Part shown: piece after piece, positions 32,946-42,240 of the stretch
Layout: each line of letters opens with the position of its first letter
Position numbering within the stretch: position 1 is the first letter of the stretch
From: PNAI01 sp035501735
GTDB lineage: Bacteria > Pseudomonadota > Alphaproteobacteria > Rhizobiales > Xanthobacteraceae
Direction: 5' to 3'
NCBI GenBank assembly: GCA_035501735.1
Contig: DATJVR010000082.1
Location: 1-64,000, forward strand
Length of the DNA stretch: 64,000 nucleotides
Made by a program: the position numbers and the translations under genes
The notes under the pieces: generated by a model
Told to the model about the DNA's origin: nothing
Databases searched by the model: none
Seen by the model: only the letters and a program-made list of their open reading frames with translations

Positions 32946-33791
32946 ATGGCGATGAAAACGATCCTGGTGCCGACGGAAAATCACGCCGCGATGAGATCGG
33001 CATTGGAAACCGCACTGCTGTTGGCAAAGCGGTGCGACGGCTACATCGAGGGATTTGCGCTGCAGTTCGGCATCAACGAATTTTCCGCGATCGACATGGG
33101 CGGCGGGCTGTCGTTGGAGACCTTCAAGCAGGAGAGCCAGGAAGAGGCGGCGCAGGCGCGCAAGCTGTTCGAAGCGTTCATGCAGGAAAACCGGGTGCCG
33201 CGCGCAAACGGCGGCGCACCCGCGTTCTCGTTCGGGTGGCTTGCGGAAGCGCCCGAGGGCGAAAGCTTCGTCGGCAGCTATGGCCGTGTGTTCGACATCA
33301 TCGTGCTGAGCCGGCCGGACGCGAACACGACCGGCCTGCACAACAAATCGATCGAATCCGGTTTGTTCGAAAGCGGCCGGCCGATCCTGATTGCGCCTCC
33401 AAAGGCCCTGCAGAAAATCGCAACCAACGTGCTGATCGCATGGAACCGCAGCACCGAACAGGCGCGGGCGACGGCATTGGCAATGCCGCTGTTGCAGGAT
33501 GCCGAGCGCGTCACGGTGTTGACGGTGGCAGGCGGAAACGAAGTACCCGGGCCGTCGGCCGATCAGATGCTGCGTTATCTGCAGCGCAACAAGGTCAACG
33601 CAAAGGCGATGACCGTCGAGCTCGGCAACCGCAATACCGGCGAAGCGGTGCTGGCCACGGCGGAGTCGCTCGGATGCGATCTCCTCATCAAGGGGGCCTA
33701 TACGCAAAGCCGGTTGCGGCAAATGATTTTTGGCGGCACGACGCGGCACATCCTGGCCAATGCCTCATTGCCAGTGCTTCTGGCGCATTGA
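32946..33791 (+). CDS. Tandem-domain universal stress protein
   Basis: 281 residues with two UspA-like halves. The first begins MKTILVPTENHAAMRSALETALLLAKR and appears degenerate. The second (from about residue 155, NVLIAWNRSTEQARAT) ends with LLIKGAYTQSRLRQMIFGGTTRHILANASLPVLLAH, which carries the ATP-binding G-x2-G-x9-G(S/T) type signature in variant form. ATG at 32946 follows GGGAGGCAGTC. It converges with the coxL-like gene at 33801. Role in stress survival is inferred from the family only. Confidence 0.85.
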   Translation: MAMKTILVPTENHAAMRSALETALLLAKRCDGYIEGFALQFGINEFSAIDMGGGLSLETFKQESQEEAAQARKLFEAFMQENRVPRANGGAPAFSFGWLAEAPEGESFVGSYGRVFDIIVLSRPDANTTGLHNKSIESGLFESGRPILIAPPKALQKIATNVLIAWNRSTEQARATALAMPLLQDAERVTVLTVAGGNEVPGPSADQMLRYLQRNKVNAKAMTVELGNRNTGEAVLATAESLGCDLLIKGAYTQSRLRQMIFGGTTRHILANASLPVLLAH

Positions 33792-33800
33792 AGTGCGCGG

Positions 33801-36122
33801 CTAGGCCGATTTGCCGGCGCGGATCAGCGCGAGCAGTTGTTCCGGCCGGATCGGCGTCTGCTGGATGTGCACGCCGAACGGTTCCAGCGCGTTCTCGACG
33901 GCGGAGATGATCGCGGCAGCGGTTGGAATCGTGCCGGACTCGCCGACGCCCTTGACGCCGAGCGGATTCAACGGCGACGGCGTCTGCTTATACATGGTGT
34001 GAATCATCGGCACGTCGGTCGCCGTCGGCAGCAGATAGTCCGCGTAGGTCGTGGTGACCGGCTGGCCGGCGTCGTCGTATCCCATCCATTCGAGCAGCGC
34101 GTTGCCGATGCCGTGGGTGACGCCGCCGTGGACCTGGCCGTCCACCATCATGGGGTTGATCAGCACGCCGGAATCCTGCAGCGCGACGTAGCGCAGGATT
34201 TTGACGCTGCCGGTTTCCACGTCGACCTCCACTTCGGCGACGTGGCAACCGTTGGCGTAAGACAGCGCGTCGGTTCGATGATTGACGTTCGCTTCAAGGC
34301 CGGGTTCGACACCGGGCGGGAAGCCATAGCCGGGAGCGCCCTGCAAGATGCGCGCGATCTCGGACAGTTTCACGGAAAGCTTCGGGGCGCCGGCGACACG
34401 CACTTCACCGTCGGCGAATTCGAGATCGCCTTCGTCCGCCTCCAAGATATGACTCGCGACTTTGCGCGCTTTACTGGCCACAGCTTTGGTCGCGAGCAGC
34501 ACCGACGATCCGGCGGTGACGGTCTGGCGGCTGGCGAATGCGCCAAGGCCGAGCGCGACGCCGGCGGTGTCGCCGGCGACCACTTGCACATCCTCGGCCT
34601 TCAAACCGAGTTCGCTCGCGCAAACCTGAGCGAGCGCCGTTTGCAGACCCTGCCCCAGCGCGGCGGCGCCGGTAAACACGGTCACTCGGCCGGTACGCGA
34701 GACGCGCACGAGGCCGGACTCGAAGGGTCCGCGGCCGGTGCCCTTCACGCCGTGCGCGAGGCCGATGCCCAGGTAACGGCCTATCTTGCGTGCGTCCGCT
34801 TGCCGTCCGGGAAATTCATCCCAACCCGTGGCTTTGAGCGCATCGGCCTGGCAGGCCGGATAGTCGCCGGTGTCGTATTCGATGGTCACGCCCGAGCGCG
34901 CCTTGAGCGGCTTCTTGTAGGGCATCTTGTCGGCCGGGATGAGGTTGCGGCGGCGCACCTCGGCGCGGTCGAGTTTCAATTCGCGCGCGACGCGATCGAG
35001 CAGCCGCTCCATGGCGAAGGCGGCCTGCGGATAGCCGGCGCCGCGCACCGACGACACCGGCGTCTTGTTGGTCATCGCGATGGTGACGTCGACATCGAAC
35101 GCAGGAATCGCGTAGGGGCCGCTCATGGTGGAGGCGGAATTGTACGGGATGTTCGGGTCCTGAATCGTGTAGGCGCCGGTATCGTGCAGCAGCGTGCCGC
35201 GAATGCCGAGAACCTTGGCGGCGGCATCGACGGCGATTTCGAGGGTCCAATATTGGTCGCGCTCGTGCACCGCGTTGGTGAAATATTCGCGGCGATCCTC
35301 GGTCCATCTGAGCGAGCCCTTGAGCAGCTTGGCCGCCGCAACCACGGCGACATCCTCGGAATAGACGCAAAGCTTGGCGCCGAAGCCGCCGCCGATGTCG
35401 GGCGAGACGATGCGAAGGCTTTCGTCGAAGTCGAGCAGCGATGTCAACGTTTGTTTGAGATCGTGCGCCTTTTGCGTAGAAGCATGGACCGTGATTGCGC
35501 CGCCGGCATTGCCGACTTCAACCACGAGCCCGCGCGTTTCGATCGAATGCGCGCCGCCGCGATGCTGCCAAAGCGCCTCCTTGAACACATGCGCGGCCTG
35601 CTTGAAAACGGCAGCACTGTCGCCGTACGAAATCTTGTAGGTCGCGATCACATTGCTGGAAAGCTCGCGGCGGATCGGCGGCCCGGCCGCGGCCTTGCGC
35701 ACATCGGCAACATAGGGCTGCACGTCGTAGCCCACGGCGACCAGGGCCGCGGCATCTTCAGCGATGTAGCGATTGTCGGCCACGACCAGCGCGACCGGCT
35801 CGCCGACGTAGCTCACTTCGCCGTCAGCGAGAGCGAACAGCCAGGCCTTGTCGAGCGGCATGCCGGAATTGGAGTGACGCACCATCCGGCGATTGGTCAT
35901 GACTTTGGCGAGATCGTCGAGCGCGAGCACCGCGTGCACGCCGGGCAGCGCCAGCGCAGCCTTACGATCGATGGCGCGGATCAGCGCATGCGGATGCGGG
36001 CTGCGCACGAAGGCAACATGCAGCGCACCCGGCAGCGTGATGTCGTCGACGAAGTGTCCGCGCCCGCGCAGCAGCGGCTCGTCCTCAAGACGGGGGACGC
36101 GCGCGCCGATCAGCGAGGCCAT
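33801..36122 (-). CDS. Molybdenum hydroxylase large subunit (xanthine dehydrogenase/CoxL family)
   Basis: 773 residues. N-terminal aldehyde-oxidase domain (GRGHFVDDITLPGALHVAFVRSPHPHA), molybdopterin-binding IVSPDIGGGFGAK and EDRREYFTN, then VRGAGYPQA in place of the CO-dehydrogenase loop AYRCSFR, FTGAAALGQGLQTALAQ, and the catalytic glutamate in GVGESGTIPT near the C-terminus. The lack of the Cys loop excludes a true CO dehydrogenase; it should hydroxylate an aromatic, heteroaromatic or aldehyde substrate. No small or medium subunit is adjacent: it stands last in a ubiD-tctC-coxL series, while a small/medium pair without a large subunit lies at 52015-53389. Confidence 0.9.
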   Translation of the reverse strand: MASLIGARVPRLEDEPLLRGRGHFVDDITLPGALHVAFVRSPHPHALIRAIDRKAALALPGVHAVLALDDLAKVMTNRRMVRHSNSGMPLDKAWLFALADGEVSYVGEPVALVVADNRYIAEDAAALVAVGYDVQPYVADVRKAAAGPPIRRELSSNVIATYKISYGDSAAVFKQAAHVFKEALWQHRGGAHSIETRGLVVEVGNAGGAITVHASTQKAHDLKQTLTSLLDFDESLRIVSPDIGGGFGAKLCVYSEDVAVVAAAKLLKGSLRWTEDRREYFTNAVHERDQYWTLEIAVDAAAKVLGIRGTLLHDTGAYTIQDPNIPYNSASTMSGPYAIPAFDVDVTIAMTNKTPVSSVRGAGYPQAAFAMERLLDRVARELKLDRAEVRRRNLIPADKMPYKKPLKARSGVTIEYDTGDYPACQADALKATGWDEFPGRQADARKIGRYLGIGLAHGVKGTGRGPFESGLVRVSRTGRVTVFTGAAALGQGLQTALAQVCASELGLKAEDVQVVAGDTAGVALGLGAFASRQTVTAGSSVLLATKAVASKARKVASHILEADEGDLEFADGEVRVAGAPKLSVKLSEIARILQGAPGYGFPPGVEPGLEANVNHRTDALSYANGCHVAEVEVDVETGSVKILRYVALQDSGVLINPMMVDGQVHGGVTHGIGNALLEWMGYDDAGQPVTTTYADYLLPTATDVPMIHTMYKQTPSPLNPLGVKGVGESGTIPTAAAIISAVENALEPFGVHIQQTPIRPEQLLALIRAGKSA

Positions 36123-36137
36123 GTATCTTGGACCTTT

Positions 36138-36250
36138 GCGCCGTCACCCTGAGGGGCGGACGCGCAGCGCGAGCCTCGTCGGGTATCAGCACTGACATCG
36201 GCCGTCATCCTGGAGGGCCCGGCGGAGCCTGGTCTCGAAGGATGAGGGCG
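36138..36250. repeat. Palindromic intergenic repeats of rhizobial type
   Basis: Two related units lie in the gap between tctC and coxL. The second has CATCCT (36206-36211) matched by AGGATG (36239-36244) around GGAGGGCCCGGCGGAGCC. The first unit has the related CACCCTGAGGGGCGGACGCG and GCGAGCCTCGTCGGG. Such 'CATCCTGAGG...CCTCGAAGGATG' elements are common between genes in Bradyrhizobium-like genomes. They could form an mRNA hairpin that separates coxL expression from the upstream genes. Confidence 0.6.
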
Positions 36251-36275
36251 AAGGATCATCGGGGGTGCGAGGACT

Positions 36276-37313
36276 TTACTTCGTGCTGGTCTGACTCGCC
36301 TGGCTCGCCTTCTGGATCACGTCCTTGGGCGTGGCGTAAAGCTCGGCCAGCAGCTTGTCGATCGCTTTGCCGCCGACGGGATTGACCTCGATGTTGAGCT
36401 TGGCCGATTCGGCAAGAAACTGAGAATCCTTCATGGTGGCGTCAAACGCCGCGATCAACGCGGCCTTGCGGTCTTCCGGGATGCCGGGCGGCGCCGCGAA
36501 CGGGCGCGCCATTTCCTGTGCGGTCAGAAAAAGTTTCAGGATCTGCAGCTTTTCTGTGTCCTTGGTGAGGTCCACGACGAGCGGCACGTCACCCATCTCC
36601 GGTTCCTTCTTGAGGGCCGCCTGCACGAGGATATTGATCTTCTTATCCTTCAGCCATTGCGCATGCCGCGTCTTGAGCGTGCTCCAGGACAAGCCGCAGA
36701 GACCCTCGACTTCACCGCGCTCCATGGCGAGCGTGATCTCGTTGGTGCCGGGATAACCGGAAACCAGTTTGATCTTGGCGCCGAACACGTTCTTGTACAG
36801 GTTGGCAAAGATATCCGGTTCCGAGCTCGCGCCCTGCCCGCCGAGGGTCACCGGCTTCTGCAGAAAATCGTTCCAGGTCTTCACCGCCGAGGTATTCCAG
36901 GTGACGCAGGTGCTGACATCGTTGGTCACGCTGCCGAGCCAGGCAAACTTGGTTCCGTCATAGGTGAGGCCGCTCTCAAGCAGCGGATTGATGCCGGTGG
37001 TGCGGGAGAACGTGCCGATCGCCGTGCCGTCCTTGGGAGCCGCCGAATAGAGAAAGTTCGCCGCGCGCAGGCTGCCGGCACCTGCCATGTTTTGTGTCAC
37101 GATAGTCGGCTTGCCGGGAATATGATCGCCCATGAAGCGAGCGAGATGGCGGGCATAGAGGTCGTAACCGCCGCCGACCGAGAAACCGACGATCAGACTG
37201 ATGGTCTTGCCCTTGTAAAATTCCTCGACGCTCTGAGCGCGGGCAATGCTCGGCAATATTGCAACAAGCGCGAGAGCAGCTACGACTGGATGCATTCGAG
37301 TCATTCGATTCAT
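36276..37313 (-). CDS. Bug/TctC-family periplasmic solute-binding protein
   Basis: 345 residues with a signal peptide (up to about residue 26, SIARAQS). The mature protein starts VEEFYKGKTISLIVGFSVGGGYD and has IPGKPTIVTQNMAGAGSLRAAN and APKDGTAIGTFSR, the pattern of the Bug receptors of tripartite tricarboxylate transporters. No TctA or TctB gene is nearby. It sits 25 bp downstream of a UbiD gene on the same strand. It resembles the protein at 53444-54460 much more than the one at 48416-49390 (shared FYRG/YKGMTISL, GGGYD and YPGT motifs). Confidence 0.88.
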   Translation of the reverse strand: MNRMTRMHPVVAALALVAILPSIARAQSVEEFYKGKTISLIVGFSVGGGYDLYARHLARFMGDHIPGKPTIVTQNMAGAGSLRAANFLYSAAPKDGTAIGTFSRTTGINPLLESGLTYDGTKFAWLGSVTNDVSTCVTWNTSAVKTWNDFLQKPVTLGGQGASSEPDIFANLYKNVFGAKIKLVSGYPGTNEITLAMERGEVEGLCGLSWSTLKTRHAQWLKDKKINILVQAALKKEPEMGDVPLVVDLTKDTEKLQILKLFLTAQEMARPFAAPPGIPEDRKAALIAAFDATMKDSQFLAESAKLNIEVNPVGGKAIDKLLAELYATPKDVIQKASQASQTSTK

Positions 37314-37338
37314 GACACCATCTCACATAGGCGTGGAA

Positions 37339-38808
37339 TTACATGGGCGGAAAAATGTGGGGGAATTTCGCGCGCAGCTTGGCGCGCAGATCGCCGCTGA
37401 CGTCGACGACGATCGGGAACTTGCCTTTGAGCTTCATGTCGTAGGGGATGCAGGCGTCGATCAGGATACGGTTGTTGAAGTTGCCCGGCAGATACAGCGG
37501 ATCGCGCTTGGAGGCCCAGGCTTTCTGGATGAGGTCGATATCGCCGACCGGATCGAAGCGCGTGCACATGGCCCAGAGCACCTGATCCAATTCGCCGGCG
37601 TCGATGTCTTCGTCGACCACCACGGTCCATTTGCCGGCATAGGCGCCGCCCTGACAGGAAGCGGCAATGTGCAGGGCCTGCCGCGCGTGGCCGGGATAGC
37701 GCTGCCTGATCTGGATCACGGTGAAGCGGGTCGAGGGACCGGCTTCGTGGTTCCATACGCCGAGAACCTCAGGAACGCCGCAGGCTTCGAGCGCACGCCA
37801 GATCTGGGCTGCGCCCGCGATGCCTTTGAGCAGCCCGGTTTCGTCAACCGGCTTATGCTGCGGCGCGCAGCATAGGATCGGGTCGTTGCGGTAAAGGATG
37901 GTCTTCACATTCACATAGGGCCGCGGCTGGGTGTCGTCGGAGTAGTAGCCCATCCATTCGCCGAACGGTCCCTCGGGCTTGACCTCGCCGGGCACGGTCT
38001 CGCCCTCGAGCGCGATCTCGCACTCGGCTGGAATCGGAAAACCGGTGTACGGCCCGCGAACCACATCGATCGGCTCACCGCGCAGCCCTCCCGCAATGTC
38101 GAGCTCGCTCACCTCGGGCAACGGACTCGACGCCAGCATGAACAGCAGCGGGTCCTGGCCGCAGAGGATCACCACCTTCATCGGCTGCCCGCGCTCGAAA
38201 TACTTGTCGCGATGGATGCGGCCGTGCTTGCCCTCGGTGATCTGACAGCCGACCGTACGCTGATCGTAAACCTGCGCGCGATAGGCACCGAGGTTGAACC
38301 AGCCATCGTCGGGATCCCTGGTGATCACGCAGTCGCCGGTGCCGATGAAGCGCGCCTTGTCAAGCTCATGATGGCGCGGCACGGGAAATTTCAGCACGTC
38401 GACCTTGTCGCCCTCGAGCACGTTCTGCAGAATCGGACCGTCGTTGACGTAGCGCGGCGGCAGCGTCTTCAGATTTTGCATGCGTGCGTGATAGCGCTGC
38501 ACGATGTCGACCTTGCGGTCGTATTTGAGCGGCAGGCCGAGCGTGAGCGCCACGCGGCGGGTCGATGAGAAGTGGCCGTAAAGCGTGCGGAAGCCTTTGG
38601 GGTAACCAGGGATTTCGTCGAACAGAATCGCCGGCGCAGTCCCGCCGCTTTTTTCGGTCAGCATGTGAGTGATGGCACCCATTTCGACGTCCCAATGGGC
38701 GCCGTTGACGTGCAGGAGTTCACCCATGCGCTGGACTGCGTCGAGCCAGCCACGCAGCGCACCGCGATAGTGCATGCGCGGTTCGGTGGCGGCGTCAGTG
38801 AGGGCCAT
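37339..38808 (-). CDS. UbiD-family prenyl-FMN-dependent decarboxylase
   Basis: 489 residues. The catalytic triad typical of UbiD enzymes is present: R177 in FNLGAYRAQV and E279/E284 in PEGPFGEWMGYY; a metal/prenyl-FMN-binding pattern is also visible (FPVPRHHELDKARFIGTGDC). It should reversibly decarboxylate an unsaturated or aromatic acid using prenylated FMN made by UbiX, which is not in this window. ATG at 38808 follows AAGGAG; the longer frame from 39069 lies in the divergent promoter region. It heads a ubiD-tctC-coxL series and is divergent from a lipoprotein gene. Confidence 0.9.
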   Translation of the reverse strand: MALTDAATEPRMHYRGALRGWLDAVQRMGELLHVNGAHWDVEMGAITHMLTEKSGGTAPAILFDEIPGYPKGFRTLYGHFSSTRRVALTLGLPLKYDRKVDIVQRYHARMQNLKTLPPRYVNDGPILQNVLEGDKVDVLKFPVPRHHELDKARFIGTGDCVITRDPDDGWFNLGAYRAQVYDQRTVGCQITEGKHGRIHRDKYFERGQPMKVVILCGQDPLLFMLASSPLPEVSELDIAGGLRGEPIDVVRGPYTGFPIPAECEIALEGETVPGEVKPEGPFGEWMGYYSDDTQPRPYVNVKTILYRNDPILCCAPQHKPVDETGLLKGIAGAAQIWRALEACGVPEVLGVWNHEAGPSTRFTVIQIRQRYPGHARQALHIAASCQGGAYAGKWTVVVDEDIDAGELDQVLWAMCTRFDPVGDIDLIQKAWASKRDPLYLPGNFNNRILIDACIPYDMKLKGKFPIVVDVSGDLRAKLRAKFPHIFPPM

Positions 38809-38967
38809 GCTGTTCTCCTTGGCGCTCCTTGGCGAGGCAGCGGCAAGTCTATTCGCAAAGGGGGGACATTGTCGATGAATACGGATACCAGCGCGAGTAG
38901 CGTTGCGATAGGATGATGCATCATGCAAAGTGCCCGAACCGCCCTTGAGTTTCGGTGCTTGTGCGCC

Positions 38968-40533
38968 ATGCGGCATTTGCTTGCGACCGTAACCTGTCTC
39001 GTTCTGCTCGCCGGATGCAATCTCGGCGCACCGGTGAGCCTGTTCGACGAGGACGGCGCCATCGAGCACTCGATCGCCGCGCTGCGTGAGCGCATCGGCG
39101 GCAAGGTGCTCGCGCTCAACGTGTTGATCTCACCCGACACGGTGACGATCCGCGCGCAAAATCCCGCCGATCGCAGCCGCGTCGACGAATGGCGGCTCAC
39201 GCGCGTCCACATGGCTTCCCTCAACTGGGAGCGCGGTTCCGGGCCGGAGCCCTACACGCCCAATCTGATCAACCCGGACCTCGAGGCCAATTTGTTCGAC
39301 CTCGATGGGGTCGATTTCTCGGGAGCGGGCAAGCTCGCGCGAGCGGCGGTCGAACGCGCGGGGCTCGCGGACAAGGCGCAAGTCACGCGTATGGAGCTCG
39401 CGCGGCGGACGTTCGTGCTGCCGAGGCCCGCGAGCGGAGACGTGCGCTGGACTATCGAGGTGAAAAGCGATCAGGAATCGGCGCAGATCTACGCGGACGT
39501 GGGCGGCACGATCATCGGCGCCAACCTCGACGGCACCTCGCGCGCCAAGACGCTCAACATCCTTCAGAAGCTTGACCTGGTGACGGATGGCGCGCGGGCC
39601 TTCCGCTACATCCTCGGATCCGATCGCATGCTCCTTCGCGTCGGCGTCAGCCCGCGGTGGATGGGATTCGAAACCAATCTCGATGATCCCAGCCCGCCCA
39701 TACCGGATTCCGCGGGCCTGAAGGCCCGCCAGGTGTTCACCTGGAATCTCAACGGGCTGCAGCGCGCGATCGCCAAGTTCAACATGGACGCGGCGTTCGG
39801 AGCCGTGAACAGCGAGGCCTTCAGCATCGACGATGTCGATTGGACGGCGCTGCCGAAGATCATCGCCGCGGCCCGACAGCAGCTCGGCCTGCCGGACGGT
39901 CCAATCACCGACATCGAAATCGCCAAGCCGCCCAATCCGATCGGGCACTCGGTCGTGCTCTGGAAAATCGAGATCGCGGCACAGAACAAGGAAACCGGCT
40001 TGGTGCTCGCGGACAGCTCCGGCCGTGTGAAGCGGGTGATGCTGCCGCAGAGCATGCGCAAACCGATCGACTATTACGACCCTGCGACGATGGCCGAGAC
40101 ATTCGTCAAGCTCGGCGTTGATTTCGGCAAGGACCGGCAATATTCCGAAATCACATTCCTCAACGACAAGGTGATGATCACCGCGCAGGACCACATGGAG
40201 CCGAACGTCTCGCGGCAATTCATGCTCAATGAGAACGGCTATGACCGCTCCGGCACGTCTGCCGTCGTCGCGAACAAGAATGTGCCGTTCCGGATCGACG
40301 AACTGAGCGCTCTGACCGCCGACCGTATTCGCGATCTGGAAGCCAGGACCCTCGACACGTTGAAGCTGCCGGCGCAATCCATTTCCAGCATCACCATCGG
40401 GCGCGGCAGCATGGACCCATCGCCGAAGGGCAACGTCACGATCGAGATCAGAGCCGAGGAGAGGCCGTTTGGGCGCGCGGGCCGGGTGAATTACGAGCTC
40501 GATGGCACGGTGATCAAAACCTATTTGCCGTGA
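38968..40533 (+). CDS. Lipoprotein of unknown function
   Basis: 521 residues starting MRHLLATVTCLVLLAGC: a type II signal peptide with lipobox LAGC (Cys17), so it should be lipid-anchored, probably to the outer membrane. The rest is soluble and rich in paired strand-like segments (e.g. DVRWTIEVKSDQESAQIYADVGG, VVLWKIEIAAQNKETGLVLAD, GNVTIEIRAEER), suggesting three repeated similar units, each near 'W.IE......' and a lysine- or arginine-rich turn. I do not recognise a family. ATG at 38968 was chosen over an upstream frame start at 38923 because it begins the signal peptide. Confidence 0.6.
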   Translation: MRHLLATVTCLVLLAGCNLGAPVSLFDEDGAIEHSIAALRERIGGKVLALNVLISPDTVTIRAQNPADRSRVDEWRLTRVHMASLNWERGSGPEPYTPNLINPDLEANLFDLDGVDFSGAGKLARAAVERAGLADKAQVTRMELARRTFVLPRPASGDVRWTIEVKSDQESAQIYADVGGTIIGANLDGTSRAKTLNILQKLDLVTDGARAFRYILGSDRMLLRVGVSPRWMGFETNLDDPSPPIPDSAGLKARQVFTWNLNGLQRAIAKFNMDAAFGAVNSEAFSIDDVDWTALPKIIAAARQQLGLPDGPITDIEIAKPPNPIGHSVVLWKIEIAAQNKETGLVLADSSGRVKRVMLPQSMRKPIDYYDPATMAETFVKLGVDFGKDRQYSEITFLNDKVMITAQDHMEPNVSRQFMLNENGYDRSGTSAVVANKNVPFRIDELSALTADRIRDLEARTLDTLKLPAQSISSITIGRGSMDPSPKGNVTIEIRAEERPFGRAGRVNYELDGTVIKTYLP

Positions 40534-40749
40534 GTTGCTGCGGCTCCATATCACCGGCAGGCCCAACACATGGGGACCGACGAAACCGGATGGCTTCATC
40601 CTTTCCGCGCTGCCATTGATGTGCAGGCGCTGAATTTTCGCCGCTCGTGCTTTCCCGATTGCTGGCGCGCAGCTGACGCCTCTTGACAGCACAAGCGCCA
40701 TTTGAAGGTTTACAAGCTTAGCCGCAAAGAACGACACGGGAGAAAACGC

Positions 40750-42240
40750 GTGGCCGGCAAGCAATGGGACGTTGTGGTTGTAGGCGCCGGCAATGCCGCA
40801 TTCTGCGCGGCGTTGGCGGCGCGCGAGAAAGGCGCGAGCGTGCTGATGATCGAGCGCGCGCCCAAGGACCTGATGGGTGGCAATTCGCGCTTTACCGCCG
40901 GCGCGTTCCGTTGTGTTTACGACGGCGTCGACGATCTCAAGGCGATCATGCCGGATCTGACCAAGGACGAAATCGCGCGGTCCGACTTCGGCACCTACAC
41001 CACCGACCAGTTCTACGACGACATGTTCCGGGTGACGCAATACCGCACCGACGGCGAGCTGTGCGACCGCCTGGTCGGCCGCTCACGCGACGCTATGCGC
41101 TGGCTGCATTCCAAGGGCATGAAGTTCAATCCGATCTGGGGCCGGCAGGCCTATCTGATCGACGGCAAGTTCAAATTCTGGGGCGGCCTCACGGTCGAGG
41201 CCACCGGCGGCGGGCCGGGCCTGATCGACCAGCATCTGAAGCTCGCGGAAAAGCAAGGCATCGAAATCCGCTACGGCGTGCGCGCGCACACGCTGGTGTA
41301 CGACGGCAACGTGGTGCGCGGCGTGAAGGTGAAGGTCAACGGCGCGCAAGACGAAATTCCATGCAAGTCGGTGGTGATCGCCTGCGGCGGCTTCGAGTCG
41401 AACGCGGAAATGCGCACGCGTTATCTGGGCCCGGGCTGGGAGCTCGCGAAGGTGCGCGGCACGCCCTACAACACCGGCGACGGCATTCTCATGGCACTCG
41501 CGATCGGCGCCTCGTCCTACGGCAACTGGTCGGGCTCGCACGCGGTGCAATGGGACTACAATGCGCCGGAATTCGGCGACCTTTCGGTCGGCGACAATTT
41601 CCAGAAGCATTCGTATCCCTGGGGCATCATGATCAACGCCACGGGGCGGCGCTTCGTCGACGAGGGCGCGGATTTCCGCAACTACACTTATGCCAAGTAC
41701 GGCGCGATGGTGCTGCGCCAGCCGAACAATTTCGCCTACCAGGTGTTCGACAAGAAGATCATCCCGATGCTGCGCGACGAATATCGCATCAAGCGCGTCA
41801 GCAAGGTTTCCGCCAACACGCTGGAGGAATTCGCCCGCAAGCTCGAAGGCGTCGACCCGCAAGGCTTTCTCGACGAGATCAAGAAATACAATGCGGCGGT
41901 CAGGAAGGAAATTCCGTTCAATCCCAACATCAAGGACGGCCGCTGCACGGTCGGCCTGCCGATCAACAAATCGAACTGGGCGAACACGATCGAGGATCCG
42001 CCGTTCGAAGGCTATCAAGTGGGTTGCGGCGTCTCCTTCACCTTCGGCGGTGTGCGTATCGATCCGGACACCGGCCAGGTGATCGACAGCGACATGAATC
42101 CGATCCCCGGCCTCTATGCGGCGGGCGAACTGGTGGGCGGGATTTTCTATTTCAACTATCCGGGCGGCACCGGATTGATGTCCGGCGCGGTGTTCGGCCG
42201 CATCGCCGGCACCGGCGCCGCGAGCGCCCGCAATGCCTGA
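40750..42240 (+). CDS. FAD-dependent tricarballylate dehydrogenase-like flavoprotein (TcuA-like)
   Basis: 496 residues of the fumarate reductase/3-ketosteroid dehydrogenase flavoprotein family. FAD-binding VVVVGAGNAAFCAALAA is at the N-terminus, GGNSRFTAGAFR follows, and the C-terminal GLYAAGELVGGIFYFNYPGGTGLMSGAVFGR is very close to the TcuA pattern. TcuA oxidises tricarballylate to cis-aconitate. GTG at 40750 is preceded by GGGAG; the TTG at 40702 has none. The TcuB electron-transfer protein is not next to it. It overlaps pyrC by 8 bases, an unusual coupling with pyrimidine synthesis. Confidence 0.75.
   Translation: MAGKQWDVVVVGAGNAAFCAALAAREKGASVLMIERAPKDLMGGNSRFTAGAFRCVYDGVDDLKAIMPDLTKDEIARSDFGTYTTDQFYDDMFRVTQYRTDGELCDRLVGRSRDAMRWLHSKGMKFNPIWGRQAYLIDGKFKFWGGLTVEATGGGPGLIDQHLKLAEKQGIEIRYGVRAHTLVYDGNVVRGVKVKVNGAQDEIPCKSVVIACGGFESNAEMRTRYLGPGWELAKVRGTPYNTGDGILMALAIGASSYGNWSGSHAVQWDYNAPEFGDLSVGDNFQKHSYPWGIMINATGRRFVDEGADFRNYTYAKYGAMVLRQPNNFAYQVFDKKIIPMLRDEYRIKRVSKVSANTLEEFARKLEGVDPQGFLDEIKKYNAAVRKEIPFNPNIKDGRCTVGLPINKSNWANTIEDPPFEGYQVGCGVSFTFGGVRIDPDTGQVIDSDMNPIPGLYAAGELVGGIFYFNYPGGTGLMSGAVFGRIAGTGAASARNA

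Noticed and set aside
33801..36122. Aerobic CO dehydrogenase large subunit
   Set aside because: The AYRCSFR loop carrying the Mo-Cu cysteine is absent; PVSSVRGAGYPQA is found instead. The same applies to the protein at 61461-63746.
33837..36152. 771-codon plus-strand frame opposite coxL
   Set aside because: Antisense to a well-supported Mo-hydroxylase gene; composition is arginine/histidine/valine-rich as expected from GC-rich codon bias, with no family resemblance.
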